DNA from: an uncultured Roseateles sp.
GTDB taxonomy: Bacteria; Pseudomonadota; Gammaproteobacteria; Burkholderiales; Burkholderiaceae_C
DNA: 64,000 nucleotides
Direction of reading: 5' to 3'
Assembly: GCF_945956965.1 (NCBI RefSeq)
Contig: NZ_CAMFJS010000021.1
Span: forward strand, 1-64,000
Positions within the stretch are counted from its first letter, which is position 1; each line of letters begins with the position of its first letter. The position numbers and the translations under genes were made by a program. This document shows positions 44,279-53,730 of the stretch, piece after piece. The notes beneath the pieces were generated by a model. It was not told where the DNA came from and did no database searches. It saw only the letters and a program-made list of their open reading frames with translations.

Positions 44279-45522
44279 TGCAAGCCTTTGCCTGGCGAGG
44301 ACGCAATAACCGCGGCGAATTGCTCGATGGCGTGATCGACGCCACCGACGCCGATGCCGTCGCCGCACAGCTGATGGCCGGCGGCGTCATCCCCGTCAGC
44401 ATTGCCCTCAATGGCGGCAGCGGCCCCAACGTCGGCGCACCCCAGCAGAACTGGCTGCAAATGCTGCAGAACCGGCCGGTCAGCACCGAGGACTGCCTGG
44501 TCATGACCCGCCAGCTCTACACCTTGCAAAAAGCCGGCGTGCCTATCTTGCGCTCGCTCGCGGGTCTTGAGGCCTCGACCGCGCAGCCGGCCATGATAGC
44601 CCTGCTGCAAGACCTGCGCGCCAGCCTGGACCAGGGCCGCGAACTGGCCACGGCCATGGGCCGGCACCCCAAGGTCTTCAGCCCTTTTTACATCGCCATG
44701 GTGCGGGTGGGCGAGATGACCGGCAAGCTGACCGAGGTGCTGCTGCGCCTGTCCCAGCATCTGGAGTTTGAGCTCGATATCCGCGCCCGCATCAAGCAAG
44801 CCCTGCGCTATCCGGTGATGGTGCTGGTCGCGATGGCGATTGCCATCATCGTCATCAATATCTTCGTTCTGCCCACCTTCGCGGCGGTGTTTGCCGGCTT
44901 CAAGGCCGAGCTGCCGTTGATGACCAAGCTGCTGCTGGGCTTTTCCGCCTGGACCCTGCGCTGGTGGCCCATGGTGATTGCGGGCACGGTCGGCTTGGTG
45001 ATGCTGATCCGCAGCTATCTGGCCACGCCGGGCGGGCGCTACCGCTGGGACCGCCGCAAGCTGCGCCTGCCGATTGCCGGCGAAATTGTGCTCAAGGCCA
45101 CACTGGCCCGCTTTGCCCGCAGCTTTGCTCTGGCCTACAGCTCGGGCGTGCCCATCAGCCAGGCCATGACGGTGGTGGCGCAGACGGTGGAGAACGCCTA
45201 CATCGGCAGCCGCATCGAGCAAATGCGTGACGGCGTGGAACGCGGTGAAAGCATCTCACGCTGCGCCGCTGCCTCCGGCGTCTTCACCCCCATCGTCTTG
45301 CAAATGATTGCCGTGGGCGAAGAGACCGGTGAGCTCGACGGGCTGATGATGGAAATCGCCGGCATGTACGAGCGCGAAACCGACTACAGCATCAAAGGCC
45401 TCTCGGCCTCCATCGAGCCCGTTTTGCTGCTCATCATCGGCGTGCTGGTGTTGATCCTGGCGCTGGGCGTGTTTCTGCCGCTGTGGAACCTGGGCCAGGC
45501 GGCCATGGGCCGTGGCGGCTGA
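44278..45522 (+). CDS. mshG: MSHA platform protein MshG (GspF/PilC family)
   Basis: This inner-membrane platform protein of 414 residues recruits pilins at the base of the pilus. It starts MQAFAWRGRNNRGELLDGVI and has two homologous T2SSF domains (ARGF-like RQLYTLQKAGVPILRSLAGL and RFARSFALAYSSGVPISQAM). Membrane segments are VMVLVAMAIAIIVINIFVLPT, WPMVIAGTVGLVMLI and PVLLLIIGVLVLILALGVFL. It follows mshE with a 1-bp overlap. mshF and mshB, seen after mshG in Vibrio, are absent. Confidence 0.93.
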   Translation: MQAFAWRGRNNRGELLDGVIDATDADAVAAQLMAGGVIPVSIALNGGSGPNVGAPQQNWLQMLQNRPVSTEDCLVMTRQLYTLQKAGVPILRSLAGLEASTAQPAMIALLQDLRASLDQGRELATAMGRHPKVFSPFYIAMVRVGEMTGKLTEVLLRLSQHLEFELDIRARIKQALRYPVMVLVAMAIAIIVINIFVLPTFAAVFAGFKAELPLMTKLLLGFSAWTLRWWPMVIAGTVGLVMLIRSYLATPGGRYRWDRRKLRLPIAGEIVLKATLARFARSFALAYSSGVPISQAMTVVAQTVENAYIGSRIEQMRDGVERGESISRCAAASGVFTPIVLQMIAVGEETGELDGLMMEIAGMYERETDYSIKGLSASIEPVLLLIIGVLVLILALGVFLPLWNLGQAAMGRGG

Positions 45523-45753
45523 GATCAAGGAGCAGGGCGTGATGGACTGCACGCCCTTGTGCGACACGCAGAAGATTAACTTGGCAAAAGTCTGCAATTT
45601 CTCAAACAAGGCCGGCGCCGCCCGATATAGAGTGTGAGACAGAGCTTGGGTGTTGCCTGCTGGTGCTGAGTATTGAGGGCACGAGAGGCATTCACTGCAT
45701 CAAAGGCATTGACGATTTTTCCGACTTTCCGACTCCCCAACCGAAGGACAACT

Positions 45754-46158
45754 ATGAAAAAGCAAGCCGGCTTTACCTTGATCGAACTCGTCATGGTCAT
45801 CGTGATCTTGGGCATCCTGGCCGCCGTGGCTCTGCCCAAGTTTGTCGATCTGAAGACCGATGCCAAACAGGCTGCCGTGGCCGGTGTGGCCGGTGCCCTG
45901 AGCAGCGCCTCGGCCGTCAACTACGCCGCCCGCAAGGTCAAAGGCACGGTGGCCAGCGCCACCAACACCACGGTCCCCATCACCAAGTGCAACGATGTGG
46001 CCAATGCCCTGCAAGGTGGCATGCCAACGACCGTGATCTTCACGCCCGCCACCGCCGCGAGCGCCGTGGCTGCGGACACGTCCGTCTCCTCCTGCGCCGT
46101 GCAGGACTCGGCCGACGCCACCATCACCGCAACCTTCACCGCCATCGGCATCCTCTGA
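45754..46158 (+). CDS. mshA: MSHA major pilin
   Basis: This is a type IVb-like pilin of 134 residues. The short leader MKKQAGFTLIEL is followed by the hydrophobic helix VMVIVILGILAAVALPKFVD, with the cleavage site after Gly6. Two Cys (TKCNDVAN and SSCAVQD) give the disulfide loop. It has a strong GAAGGACAACT ribosome site and is preceded by a 231-bp gap with room for its own promoter. It is the only pilin in this locus with a free-standing upstream region, which suits a highly expressed major subunit. Confidence 0.9.
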   Translation: MKKQAGFTLIELVMVIVILGILAAVALPKFVDLKTDAKQAAVAGVAGALSSASAVNYAARKVKGTVASATNTTVPITKCNDVANALQGGMPTTVIFTPATAASAVAADTSVSSCAVQDSADATITATFTAIGIL

Positions 46159-46170
46159 GCGGCCAGTGGC

Positions 46171-46710
46171 ATGCGCGGCCCTGCCTCACATGCCCTCGCT
46201 GCGCTGAGCGCCTCTGGCGCACGCCCTGCACCCGCCCGCCCTCGCCTTTGCGAACGGCGGGCGTGTTCATTCAGGAGCCAGGGTTTCACGCTGATTGAGT
46301 TGGTGGTCGTGATGGTGATGATCGCCGCGCTATCGGTCTTCGCCCTGCCGCGCCTGCTCGACACCGAGATGTGGCGCTTGCGTGCCTTTTCGGATGATTT
46401 GCAAAGTCAGATGCAAGCGATGCTGCGCCTGTCCCTGGTGCAACGCCGCCCCATCATTGCCAGCATCAGCGGCAGCGGCGTGAGCTTCGTTTATGCCGCC
46501 GGGCCTTCGCTAGGCAGCATCAGTTGCCCGGCCACGTCCAGCCCCTGCATTGCGGAGAGCGCGGTCCGGACCATCACCTTCAACAGCGCCAACAGCGGCA
46601 GCAGCATCACCTCCACCGCTGCGGCCATGCCCGTCACGGTCAGCGTCGGCGGCTTCAGCCAGGCTTTTGTGCTGGAGAACGAGACCGGCCTGTTCTACGC
46701 CAGCCCATGA
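46171..46710 (+). CDS. mshC: MSHA minor pilin MshC
   Basis: This is a minor pilin of 179 residues. A long basic leader (about 37 residues, ERRACSFRSQG) precedes the site QGFTLIELVVVMVMIAALSV, with Glu5. The body includes LPRLLDTEMWRLRAFSDDLQ and SISCPATSSPCIAES. The position directly after the major pilin, with a 12-bp gap, fits mshC. The leader is unusually long and an internal start is not obvious. It overlaps mshD by 4 bp. Confidence 0.84.
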   Translation: MRGPASHALAALSASGARPAPARPRLCERRACSFRSQGFTLIELVVVMVMIAALSVFALPRLLDTEMWRLRAFSDDLQSQMQAMLRLSLVQRRPIIASISGSGVSFVYAAGPSLGSISCPATSSPCIAESAVRTITFNSANSGSSITSTAAAMPVTVSVGGFSQAFVLENETGLFYASP

Positions 46711-47306
46711 TGAGCACGCGCGCACCAACCGCCCTACGCCTCACGAGCCCCCCCAGGGCCACACGCCAGCGCGGCTTGTCCATGATCGAGCTGATCATGT
46801 TCATCGTCGTCATCGGCGCCGCCTTGGCTGGCGTCTTGAAGATTTTTGTGCAGGCCGGCGCCAGCAGTGCCGACCCACAAATGCAGCGCCAGGCCTTGGC
46901 GATTGCCGAGTCACTGATGGAAGAGGTGCAACTGCAGGCCTTCACTTTTTGCGACCCCGACGACGCCAATCTGGAAACGGCAAGCAGCAGCGCCGGCTGC
47001 GCCAGCCAGGTGGAAAACCTGGGCCCCGAGGCCGGTGAAACCCGCTTCAGCACGCCGCAGTTCGACAACGTCAATGACTACAAGGGCTATGCCATGAACG
47101 CCGGCATCGTCGACATCAATAACGTCCCGGTGCCAGGTCTTGCCGGCTACAGCGCCAGTATCGATGTGGCCAATGCGGCGCTGGGCAACATCAGCCTGGC
47201 CAGCGGCGATGCGCTGCTGATCACCGTCACCGTCATTGGCCCGGGCGGCACGCAAGTTGTGCTCAGCGGCTACCGCAGCCGGCATTCACCCAATGCGGCG
47301 CTCTAA
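46707..47306 (+). CDS. mshD: MSHA minor pilin MshD
   Basis: This is a minor pilin of about 199 residues from ATG 46707, whose ATGA overlaps the mshC stop (ATG 46710 is the alternative). The site is QRGLSMIELIMFIVVIGAAL with Glu5. MshD-like features are QRQALAIAESLMEEVQLQAF and a single periplasmic globular domain. The track start at 46524 reads out of frame through mshC and is rejected. It overlaps mshO by 14 bp. Confidence 0.85.
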   Translation: MMSTRAPTALRLTSPPRATRQRGLSMIELIMFIVVIGAALAGVLKIFVQAGASSADPQMQRQALAIAESLMEEVQLQAFTFCDPDDANLETASSSAGCASQVENLGPEAGETRFSTPQFDNVNDYKGYAMNAGIVDINNVPVPGLAGYSASIDVANAALGNISLASGDALLITVTVIGPGGTQVVLSGYRSRHSPNAAL

Positions 47307-48165
47307 GATTTTTTCCGCACGCGCCAGCGCCCGTCGCCAGGCCGGCTTCACCTTGATCGAGGCGGTCATCGTCATCGTTCTGACGGGCATTCTGGCCACC
47401 ATCGTCAGCGTTTTCATCGTCTCGCCGGTGCAAAGCTATCTGGCCACCGCCGCCCGCACCCAACTGGTCGACCAAGCCGACACCGCCATGCGCCGCATCG
47501 CGCGTGACCTGGCCTTGGCCCTGCCTAATAGCGCCCGCGTCACAGCCAACGGCCTGAGCCTGGAGCTGATTCCCACCACTGGCGCGGCGCGTTACGCCAC
47601 CCAAGGCGCCAACCCGCTGCAATTCGGTGTGCTGGACACCAGCTTCGATCTGGTCGGCCCGGGCCTGAGCCTGGCCAGCGGCCAACAACTGGTGTTCTAC
47701 AACCTCGGCCCCGATGTGCCCGACGCCAATGCCTATGCCGACAACTCATCGGCCGCCGCTCAGGCCAGCTCGAACCGGCGCAGCGCCAGCAATGGTGCCG
47801 GTGTCGCCACCAGCATCAACATGAATTCGCTGGCCGCGCTGCCGGTAGGCCTGTTCGCCGAGCCTTACCGGGTTTACGCCGTCAGCGCCCCCGTCACCTA
47901 CCGCTGCGACGTCAGCGCCGGCGTGCAAACGCTGAGGCGCTACCAGAACTACGGCTTTCAACTCAACCAGCCGGACCCGCCTAGCGGCGGCAGCAGCACC
48001 GTGCTGGCCACCGGCGTCAGCGCCTGCAATTTCAGCTATGCACCGGCCGCCGTGGCGGCACGGGCCGCGCTGGTCACGCTCAAACTGACGCTCAGCGCCG
48101 ACACTCGCTCTGGCACCGAGTCCGTTTCGCTCTACCATGCGATTCACATTGACAACCTGCCCTGA
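47293..48165 (+). CDS. mshO: MSHA minor pilin MshO
   Basis: This is a minor pilin of 290 residues. The site is RQAGFTLIEAVIVIVLTGIL with Glu5, and the family stretch is QLVDQADTAMRRIARDLALA followed by LPNSARVTANG. It includes RCDVSAGVQTLRRYQNYGFQ. MshO is typically larger than the other MSHA pilins. It overlaps mshP by 29 bp if mshP starts at 48137. Confidence 0.84.
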   Translation: MRRSKIFSARASARRQAGFTLIEAVIVIVLTGILATIVSVFIVSPVQSYLATAARTQLVDQADTAMRRIARDLALALPNSARVTANGLSLELIPTTGAARYATQGANPLQFGVLDTSFDLVGPGLSLASGQQLVFYNLGPDVPDANAYADNSSAAAQASSNRRSASNGAGVATSINMNSLAALPVGLFAEPYRVYAVSAPVTYRCDVSAGVQTLRRYQNYGFQLNQPDPPSGGSSTVLATGVSACNFSYAPAAVAARAALVTLKLTLSADTRSGTESVSLYHAIHIDNLP

Positions 48166-48598
48166 GCTGCGGCCTTTGATGCGAGGATTCACGCTGATTT
48201 CCATGCTCTTCATCCTGGTGGTGCTGGCCGCGCTGGGCGCGGCCATGGCCAGGTTCAGCATGCGCCAGCAACTCGGCAGCAGTAGCGAACTGGCAGCGGC
48301 CAAAGCCATGCAGGCCGCCAATGCCGGGCTGGAATGGGCAAACTTTCAAGTGCTTCGTCCTGCGGCGGCGCCCGCTTGTTTCGGCGCCACGAATATCGCC
48401 TTGACCGGCAATCTGAGTGACTTTGTGGTCAGCATCAGTTGCAGCCTGAGCAGCGGCAGCGACGCCGGCAACACCCTGAGCTTCTACCAAGTCACCGCCA
48501 CCGCCTGCAACGCCCCCAGCGCCGGCGCCTGCCCCAGCACGGCGGCCCTCAACCCCAGCTATGTCGAGCGGCAATTGACACGCCGCTTGGTGCGCTGA
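48137..48598 (+). CDS. mshP: MSHA biogenesis protein MshP
   Basis: This is a pilin-like protein of 153 residues. The site region is MRGFTLISMLFILVVLAALG and lacks the Glu5 found in the other pilins, as in tip subunits of the GspK type. It ends YVERQLTRRLVR. ATG 48137 gives a 14-residue leader; ATG 48179 would start at MRGF and is also possible. The gap to mshQ is only 7 bp. Confidence 0.8.
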   Translation: MRFTLTTCPELRPLMRGFTLISMLFILVVLAALGAAMARFSMRQQLGSSSELAAAKAMQAANAGLEWANFQVLRPAAAPACFGATNIALTGNLSDFVVSISCSLSSGSDAGNTLSFYQVTATACNAPSAGACPSTAALNPSYVERQLTRRLVR

Positions 48599-48605
48599 GC
48601 CCGCC

Positions 48606-51600
48606 ATGTTGATCTTGCACAGGCTGAGGCTCCTCTTGCGCTGGCGCGCTTTTTTCCTGGCACTCGCACTCTGCCTGGGCCTGCCTGGCGTTCAAGCCGC
48701 GGCCTATAACTTCCCAGGCAATCTGCCGCCTGGCTGCAGCGCCTCCGGCAGCAACTACACCTGTGGCTCACTCGCCCTGAGCACCGGCGACAGCATCAGC
48801 ATCAGCGCGCCCAAGCCCGCCAATATCCGCTTCACCGGCACACTCGATATCAGCAATAGCGCCACCATCAACGCGGGCGGCGTCGCCAGCGATCTCAATC
48901 TGACGGTGAACGGCGCCCTGACCATGGCCTACCAGACCGTCATCATGGGCAATGTCACAGCAGGCTCGCTGAGCACCGTTGACAACGGGCTGGTGATTGG
49001 CGGCAGTGTCACCGCCACCAGTGGCAGCATTCAGCTGCAAGACTGCGCCTCCATCGGCGGCACGATCAGCAGTGGCACGGGCAGTATTGCCGTGGGGCAG
49101 TTCTGCGTAGTCAACGGCGGCATCAGCAGCACCAGTGGCAGCATCACAACCGGCATGAACAGCCAGATCAAAGGCAATTTGAGCAGCGCCGGTGCCATCA
49201 GTGTGGGCCAGGCCTCCATCATCAGCGGCACGGTGAACAGCAGCGGCAGCACGGTGGATCTGGCCTACCAGGCCCAGGTCAGCGGCAGCATCAGCGGCGC
49301 GGGCAAAGTCACCCTGGGCCAAGCCGCCATCATTGGTGGCGACGTGAGTGCTGGTGGCACGAGCGCCATCAGCCTGGACTACCAAACCCAGGTCAAAGGC
49401 AATCTCAGCACCACTGGCCCCATCACGGTGAGCCAGCAAGCGGTGGTAGGCGGCAAGATCACCGGCGGCACCGGCGCCATCAACTTCGGCTACGGCGCCA
49501 AGGTCAGCGGCGATGTCACCAGCAGCAGCGGCACCATCTTTTTCGAGCAAGCCAGCATCGCCCAGGCCTGCGTGCGCTCCACCGCCTCGGCCAGCATCAC
49601 CCTGGGCTATACGGCGGCCATCAACAGCGTGTGCTGCGGCGCCAGTTGCGGCAATGCCTGCGTGATCAACAACACCGGCGGCGCCATGCCGCCCGCCTGC
49701 TTGCCCACGCCCATCGCGGACTATCACTTTGACGAATGCAGCTTCAAAGGCACGTCCGGCGAAGTCAGCGACAGCCGCGGCAACTACCCTGCCACCACGG
49801 TGAACGGCACCAGCAGCAGCGGCACTGCGCCAACGCTGCTGGACCGCTATGCCGACCTGTCGGGCAGCACCGGCCTTCGCTACATCAGTCCCAATACCGC
49901 CATCCCGATCCCAAGCAGTTGGAGTGTGAGTGCCTGGATGAAAACGCCGCTGTCCACCGGAGGCAGCCAGTACCACATCCTCGCAGCCGTCAATGGCGGC
50001 GGTGATCTGTTCTATATGGATGACAAGAACGGCTTTTTGTGGGGTGCTTATGTGCCCGGCAGCATCGTCAACGGCACGTTCAAGTTCAGCACCCTCGCTG
50101 CGGGTTGGCACCACATCGGCCTCATCGGCAGTGGCGGAAAGACCTCGCTCTACGTGGACGGCGTGTTCAAGGAAACCATCAATCAACAGGCCAAAGGCAA
50201 TCTGGCCTTCATCGGCGCCTCTTGGGATATCGACGCCGGTACCCGGGAAGGTTTGAACACGCAACTGGACGAATTCATGGTGTTTGATAGCGCCATCTCG
50301 GCCGCCAATATCAGCACCATCTACAACAACCAAAAAGCGGGCAAGAACTACGACGGCAGCGCCCGCACACCCAGCAACTGCACCCCGGCGATAGGCAGCT
50401 TTGTGGTGAGTAGTACCAGCTCGGCGTCGACCTGCTCGCCGCAGACTTTCAGCGTCACGGCCAGAGACGCCACCGGCGCCACGCTGAGCGGCTATACCGG
50501 CACCATCAGTTTGAGCACCTCCACCGGCCAGGGCGACTTCTCCATCGGCAGCGGGCCGGCCCCCAGCGGCACCTTCACACCGGGTGCGGCCAACAGTGGC
50601 CGGGCGAGCTACACCTTTGCCGCAGGTGACGCCGGTGTGGTCAATCTGCGCTTGAGCCACAGCTTGGCGCAGAACCTGGTCATCACCGTGCAAGACAGCA
50701 GCATTGCCGCCGCCGTGGGCAGCTCCGGCAGCATTCAGTACCGCGACAACGCCTTTGTCTGGAGCGAGGACTTGGGCAGCCAGATTTACGGCAGCAATGT
50801 CATCGTGGCCGGCCGCAATCATGATCTGCAAGTCGCACTCTGGAAAAAAGATGCCGCCACCGGCAACTGCGCCATCGCCACCGACTACAGCGGCAGCCGT
50901 AACCTCAAGCTTTGGCGCACCGACAGCGGAGGCCCTTGGACAGCGCCCAGCATCATCAGCCCCGCGCTCAGCGTTCCCGCTGCCCGGCCTGCCGCCAACA
51001 ACCTCATCGGCCTGAGCTTTAGTGCCGGCGTCGCCAAGCTGGACCTGGCCAGCACCGACATCGGCAAGTTCAGCCTCAATCTCGACGACGACAGCTTGCT
51101 CTACGCCGCAAGCACCATCAGCGGCAGTCTGGGCTATTTGACCCTGCGCCCCTTTGCCATTGCCGTCACCGGGCTGACCTTGGGCGGCGTCAGCAACCCA
51201 GGCGGAAGCTTGTTCAGCGACCCCAAGTTCGGCGCTGCAGGCGCCACCTTCAGCGCCACCATCGGCGGCTATCTGTGGAGCGCTGCCGGTGACAGCACGA
51301 ACCGCGGCAGTATCGATGCCAGCGCCTCCCTGGCCCAGGTCACGGCGGGCGGCTTGGCGCCAAGCTTTAACAGTCCCATCACCCTGCGCCCCGTGGCGGG
51401 CAGCCAGACCCCCAGCTCCGGCGTGCTGGGCGTGCTCAGCAATGCCAGCGCCACCAACCCCGTCATCAGCGGCTTCAAAGGCGGCACGGTGACGGTGAAT
51501 GACCTCAAGTACAGCGAGGTGGGCAGCTTTCTGCTGAACACCACCGGCGTGCTCAGCAATTTCCTGGGCACAGCCGGGATCAACCTCAATTCCACCGTCT

Positions 51601-52616
51601 TCGTGGGCTCGGTGCAGAACAACCGCATCGGCCGTTTTGTACCGGCCGGCTTTGTGGCCAGCAACACCATCCTCAGTGACCGCCTGGCCGCCGCCTGCTC
51701 ACCCATCTCCACCTTCACCTATCTTGGCGAGACCTTCAAGCTCGGCTTCACCCTGACCGCCCAGAATGTGCAGGGCGGCACCACGCAGAACTACACCGGT
51801 GCCTTTGCCAAGCTGAATCTGGCCGCGGCCAATGCGCTCGACCCTGCCGGCATTCAGGGCACAACGCCCTTCAAGATCGGTGCTCGGCTCAGCGCCAACA
51901 GCAGCGGCACCTGGAATCTGGGCCAATCCACCGACGCGCAGCTCAGCGCCACCGTCTCACGCCTGAGCACACCCGACGGCCCTTTCCCCGGCAGCAGCTT
52001 CGGCATCGCCCCGGTGGACAGCGACGGCGTGGGCATGATGAGCTTCAACCTCGACACCGACAGCCCACCCAATGGCAATGACCGCGCGGCGCTGCGCTCG
52101 GTGTTGGCGCCCTTGACGGCAGTGCCGGTGAATCTGCGCTTTGGCCAGCTGCGTTTGCAAAACGCCATTGGCTCGCAGAACCGCGACCTCAGCATGCGCG
52201 TGCTCGCGCAATACTGGGACGGCAGCAACTTTGTAACTAACACCTTGGACAGCTGTACTTCCATCGATTCCAAAGCGCTGAATTACGGAAACTACCGCAA
52301 GACCTTGAATGCCAGCGATGGCCTCTCGCCTGTCAAAACCTACAAACTGCTCAGCGGCGTCAGCAGCCTGAGCTTGAGCAAACCCGGTGGGGGCCGCAGC
52401 GGCAGCATGGATGTGGCCTTGAGCTTGAGCACCGTGAGCGACCAGAGCTGCTTGCAGAGCTGGACACCCGGTGTAGCAGCGACATTGGCAGCCGGTTTGG
52501 CTTATCTGCAAGGGCCTTGGTGCGCGGGTACGTACAGCAAGGACCCGTCGGCGCGGGCCACCTTTGGCCTCTACCGCGGCTCAGACAATGTGGTGTATCA
52601 GCGCGAAAACTATTGA
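48606..52616 (+). CDS. mshQ: MSHA biogenesis protein MshQ, giant adhesin-like protein
   Basis: This is a 1336-residue exported protein. After a Sec signal (FFLALALCLGLPGVQA) comes a repeat region of about 11 units near residues 95-321 with bactofilin-like rhythm, then a Cys-rich joint (VCCGASCGNACV). A LamG-like domain follows at about 369-590 (IADYHFDECSF, WSVSAWMKTPLS, GWHHIGLIGSGGKTSLYVDG). A long C-terminal part with Ig-like and MshQ-type DUF6701 sequence (LRLSHSLAQNLVITVQ, FVPAGFVASNTILS) ends the protein. It is presumably a surface adhesin linked to the pilus; the ligand is not predictable. Confidence 0.88.
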   Translation: MLILHRLRLLLRWRAFFLALALCLGLPGVQAAAYNFPGNLPPGCSASGSNYTCGSLALSTGDSISISAPKPANIRFTGTLDISNSATINAGGVASDLNLTVNGALTMAYQTVIMGNVTAGSLSTVDNGLVIGGSVTATSGSIQLQDCASIGGTISSGTGSIAVGQFCVVNGGISSTSGSITTGMNSQIKGNLSSAGAISVGQASIISGTVNSSGSTVDLAYQAQVSGSISGAGKVTLGQAAIIGGDVSAGGTSAISLDYQTQVKGNLSTTGPITVSQQAVVGGKITGGTGAINFGYGAKVSGDVTSSSGTIFFEQASIAQACVRSTASASITLGYTAAINSVCCGASCGNACVINNTGGAMPPACLPTPIADYHFDECSFKGTSGEVSDSRGNYPATTVNGTSSSGTAPTLLDRYADLSGSTGLRYISPNTAIPIPSSWSVSAWMKTPLSTGGSQYHILAAVNGGGDLFYMDDKNGFLWGAYVPGSIVNGTFKFSTLAAGWHHIGLIGSGGKTSLYVDGVFKETINQQAKGNLAFIGASWDIDAGTREGLNTQLDEFMVFDSAISAANISTIYNNQKAGKNYDGSARTPSNCTPAIGSFVVSSTSSASTCSPQTFSVTARDATGATLSGYTGTISLSTSTGQGDFSIGSGPAPSGTFTPGAANSGRASYTFAAGDAGVVNLRLSHSLAQNLVITVQDSSIAAAVGSSGSIQYRDNAFVWSEDLGSQIYGSNVIVAGRNHDLQVALWKKDAATGNCAIATDYSGSRNLKLWRTDSGGPWTAPSIISPALSVPAARPAANNLIGLSFSAGVAKLDLASTDIGKFSLNLDDDSLLYAASTISGSLGYLTLRPFAIAVTGLTLGGVSNPGGSLFSDPKFGAAGATFSATIGGYLWSAAGDSTNRGSIDASASLAQVTAGGLAPSFNSPITLRPVAGSQTPSSGVLGVLSNASATNPVISGFKGGTVTVNDLKYSEVGSFLLNTTGVLSNFLGTAGINLNSTVFVGSVQNNRIGRFVPAGFVASNTILSDRLAAACSPISTFTYLGETFKLGFTLTAQNVQGGTTQNYTGAFAKLNLAAANALDPAGIQGTTPFKIGARLSANSSGTWNLGQSTDAQLSATVSRLSTPDGPFPGSSFGIAPVDSDGVGMMSFNLDTDSPPNGNDRAALRSVLAPLTAVPVNLRFGQLRLQNAIGSQNRDLSMRVLAQYWDGSNFVTNTLDSCTSIDSKALNYGNYRKTLNASDGLSPVKTYKLLSGVSSLSLSKPGGGRSGSMDVALSLSTVSDQSCLQSWTPGVAATLAAGLAYLQGPWCAGTYSKDPSARATFGLYRGSDNVVYQRENY
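48890..49570 (+). repeat. Bactofilin-like beta-helix repeats in MshQ
   Basis: Eleven or so degenerate units of 18-21 residues share the pattern xxAxIxGxV followed by a Ser/Thr/Gly turn: for example QASIISGTVNSSGSTVDL, YQAQVSGSISGAGKVTL, QAAIIGGDVSAGG, YQTQVKGNLSTTGPITV. The alternation of Gln/Tyr-type starts suggests a two-unit period. Such patterns build beta-solenoids. The repeat is in the protein; the DNA repeats are diverged. Confidence 0.75.
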
Positions 52617-52666
52617 TGACGTATTGACGACGGGATGACTTGTTTTCACGGATCGGAAGCTAGCAG

Positions 52667-53701
52667 ATGAGATGGCCTTGGGGCAAACAACGCAATACCT
52701 TACGCCTGAGCGTGCGCTGCCACGACGGGCTATTTGCCTATGTGTTGACCGATCAGGCCCAGGCCCCAGACAAGCCGCTTGAGGTGCTGCAATGGGGCGT
52801 CTTGCGCGATCTGCCCGATGAGCCGGAGGCGCGCGCCAAAGCCATTCGCAGCCTGGGCCTGCATGCGGGCGAGGTGCTGGCCCTGCTGGAGCCCAGCCAA
52901 TACCAGATCCTCAAGGTGGACACCCCCAATGTGCCCGCGAGTGAGTTGAAATCAGCCGCGCGCTGGCTGATCAAAGAGTTGGTCGAGGTGCATCTGGATG
53001 ACCTGACCCTCGACGTCATGCATGTGGGCGGCGATGTGCAACGCACCCAGCGCCAGTTGTTTGTGGTGGCGGCCCGCAATGCGGCGATCACAGAGCTCAG
53101 CCAAACCTGCCAGTCTGCAGACCTGAGCCTGAACGTAGTGGACAGCTGGGAATGCGCCCTGCGCAATGTGCAAACCGTGCAGGCCCGCGCCGACGCCATC
53201 CCGGAGCGCGCCACCGCCGCCCTGCTGATGCAGGCCGAGCAATGCCTGCTGACCATCAGCGTGGGCGGCGAGCTGTTCTTCACCCGTCGGCTGGACGGCG
53301 ACCCGCGCCTCACGGCCCGCGCCACCGGCCACCTGACGCCCAAGCCGTTGGAAGAAGCCCCGCTGGGCTTTGAGTACACGCCCGGCACCAGCCTCTCGGG
53401 CTTGGGCATGGGCATGGGAGAAGACAGCGAGGAGTCGGTGCTGATCATCGAGCTGCAACGCTCCATCGACCTGTGGGAACGCTCCTGGCCCGAGTTGCCG
53501 CTGGCCCGCCTCTATCTGCTGACGGCCGAGCATGGCGATCAACTGGCCAGCTTGATGCAGCGTGAACTCGGCCTGCGCACCCTGGCCATACAGCTGCCGG
53601 CGCTGTTCAAAGGCATTGCCGCTGATGCCGACCTGGCCCAACTCAGCGAATGCCTGCCCTTGCTGGGGGCTGCCCTGCGCCAAGAAACCCGCGCACTCTG
53701 A
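52667..53701 (+). CDS. mshI: MSHA biogenesis protein MshI (PilM-like)
   Basis: This is a 344-residue cytoplasmic protein of the actin-like PilM/GspL fold that joins the pilus base to the platform. It starts MRWPWGKQRNTLRLSVRCHD and includes LKVDTPNVPASELKSAARWL, IKELVEVHLDDLTLDVMHVG and an ELQRSIDLWERSWPEL segment. These match MshI. It starts 50 bp after mshQ and probably opens a second transcript segment mshI to mshL, or reads through. ATG 52667 is preceded by AGCAG only. Confidence 0.84.
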   Translation: MRWPWGKQRNTLRLSVRCHDGLFAYVLTDQAQAPDKPLEVLQWGVLRDLPDEPEARAKAIRSLGLHAGEVLALLEPSQYQILKVDTPNVPASELKSAARWLIKELVEVHLDDLTLDVMHVGGDVQRTQRQLFVVAARNAAITELSQTCQSADLSLNVVDSWECALRNVQTVQARADAIPERATAALLMQAEQCLLTISVGGELFFTRRLDGDPRLTARATGHLTPKPLEEAPLGFEYTPGTSLSGLGMGMGEDSEESVLIIELQRSIDLWERSWPELPLARLYLLTAEHGDQLASLMQRELGLRTLAIQLPALFKGIAADADLAQLSECLPLLGAALRQETRAL

Positions 53702-53730
53702 GGCCCAGGACAACACCACCCGACCCCGCC

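Noticed and set aside
45582-45597. TTGGCAAAAGTCTGCAA upstream of mshA as a sigma-54 promoter
   Set aside because: The GG and GC elements are one base too close (9 instead of 10 bases between), and the second element lacks one T of TTGC. Sigma-54 spacing is strict, so I do not call it.
48768-50831. 687-residue antisense ORF across mshQ
   Set aside because: It is a shadow of the repeat-rich mshQ in a high-GC genome and shows only low-complexity composition without a family motif.
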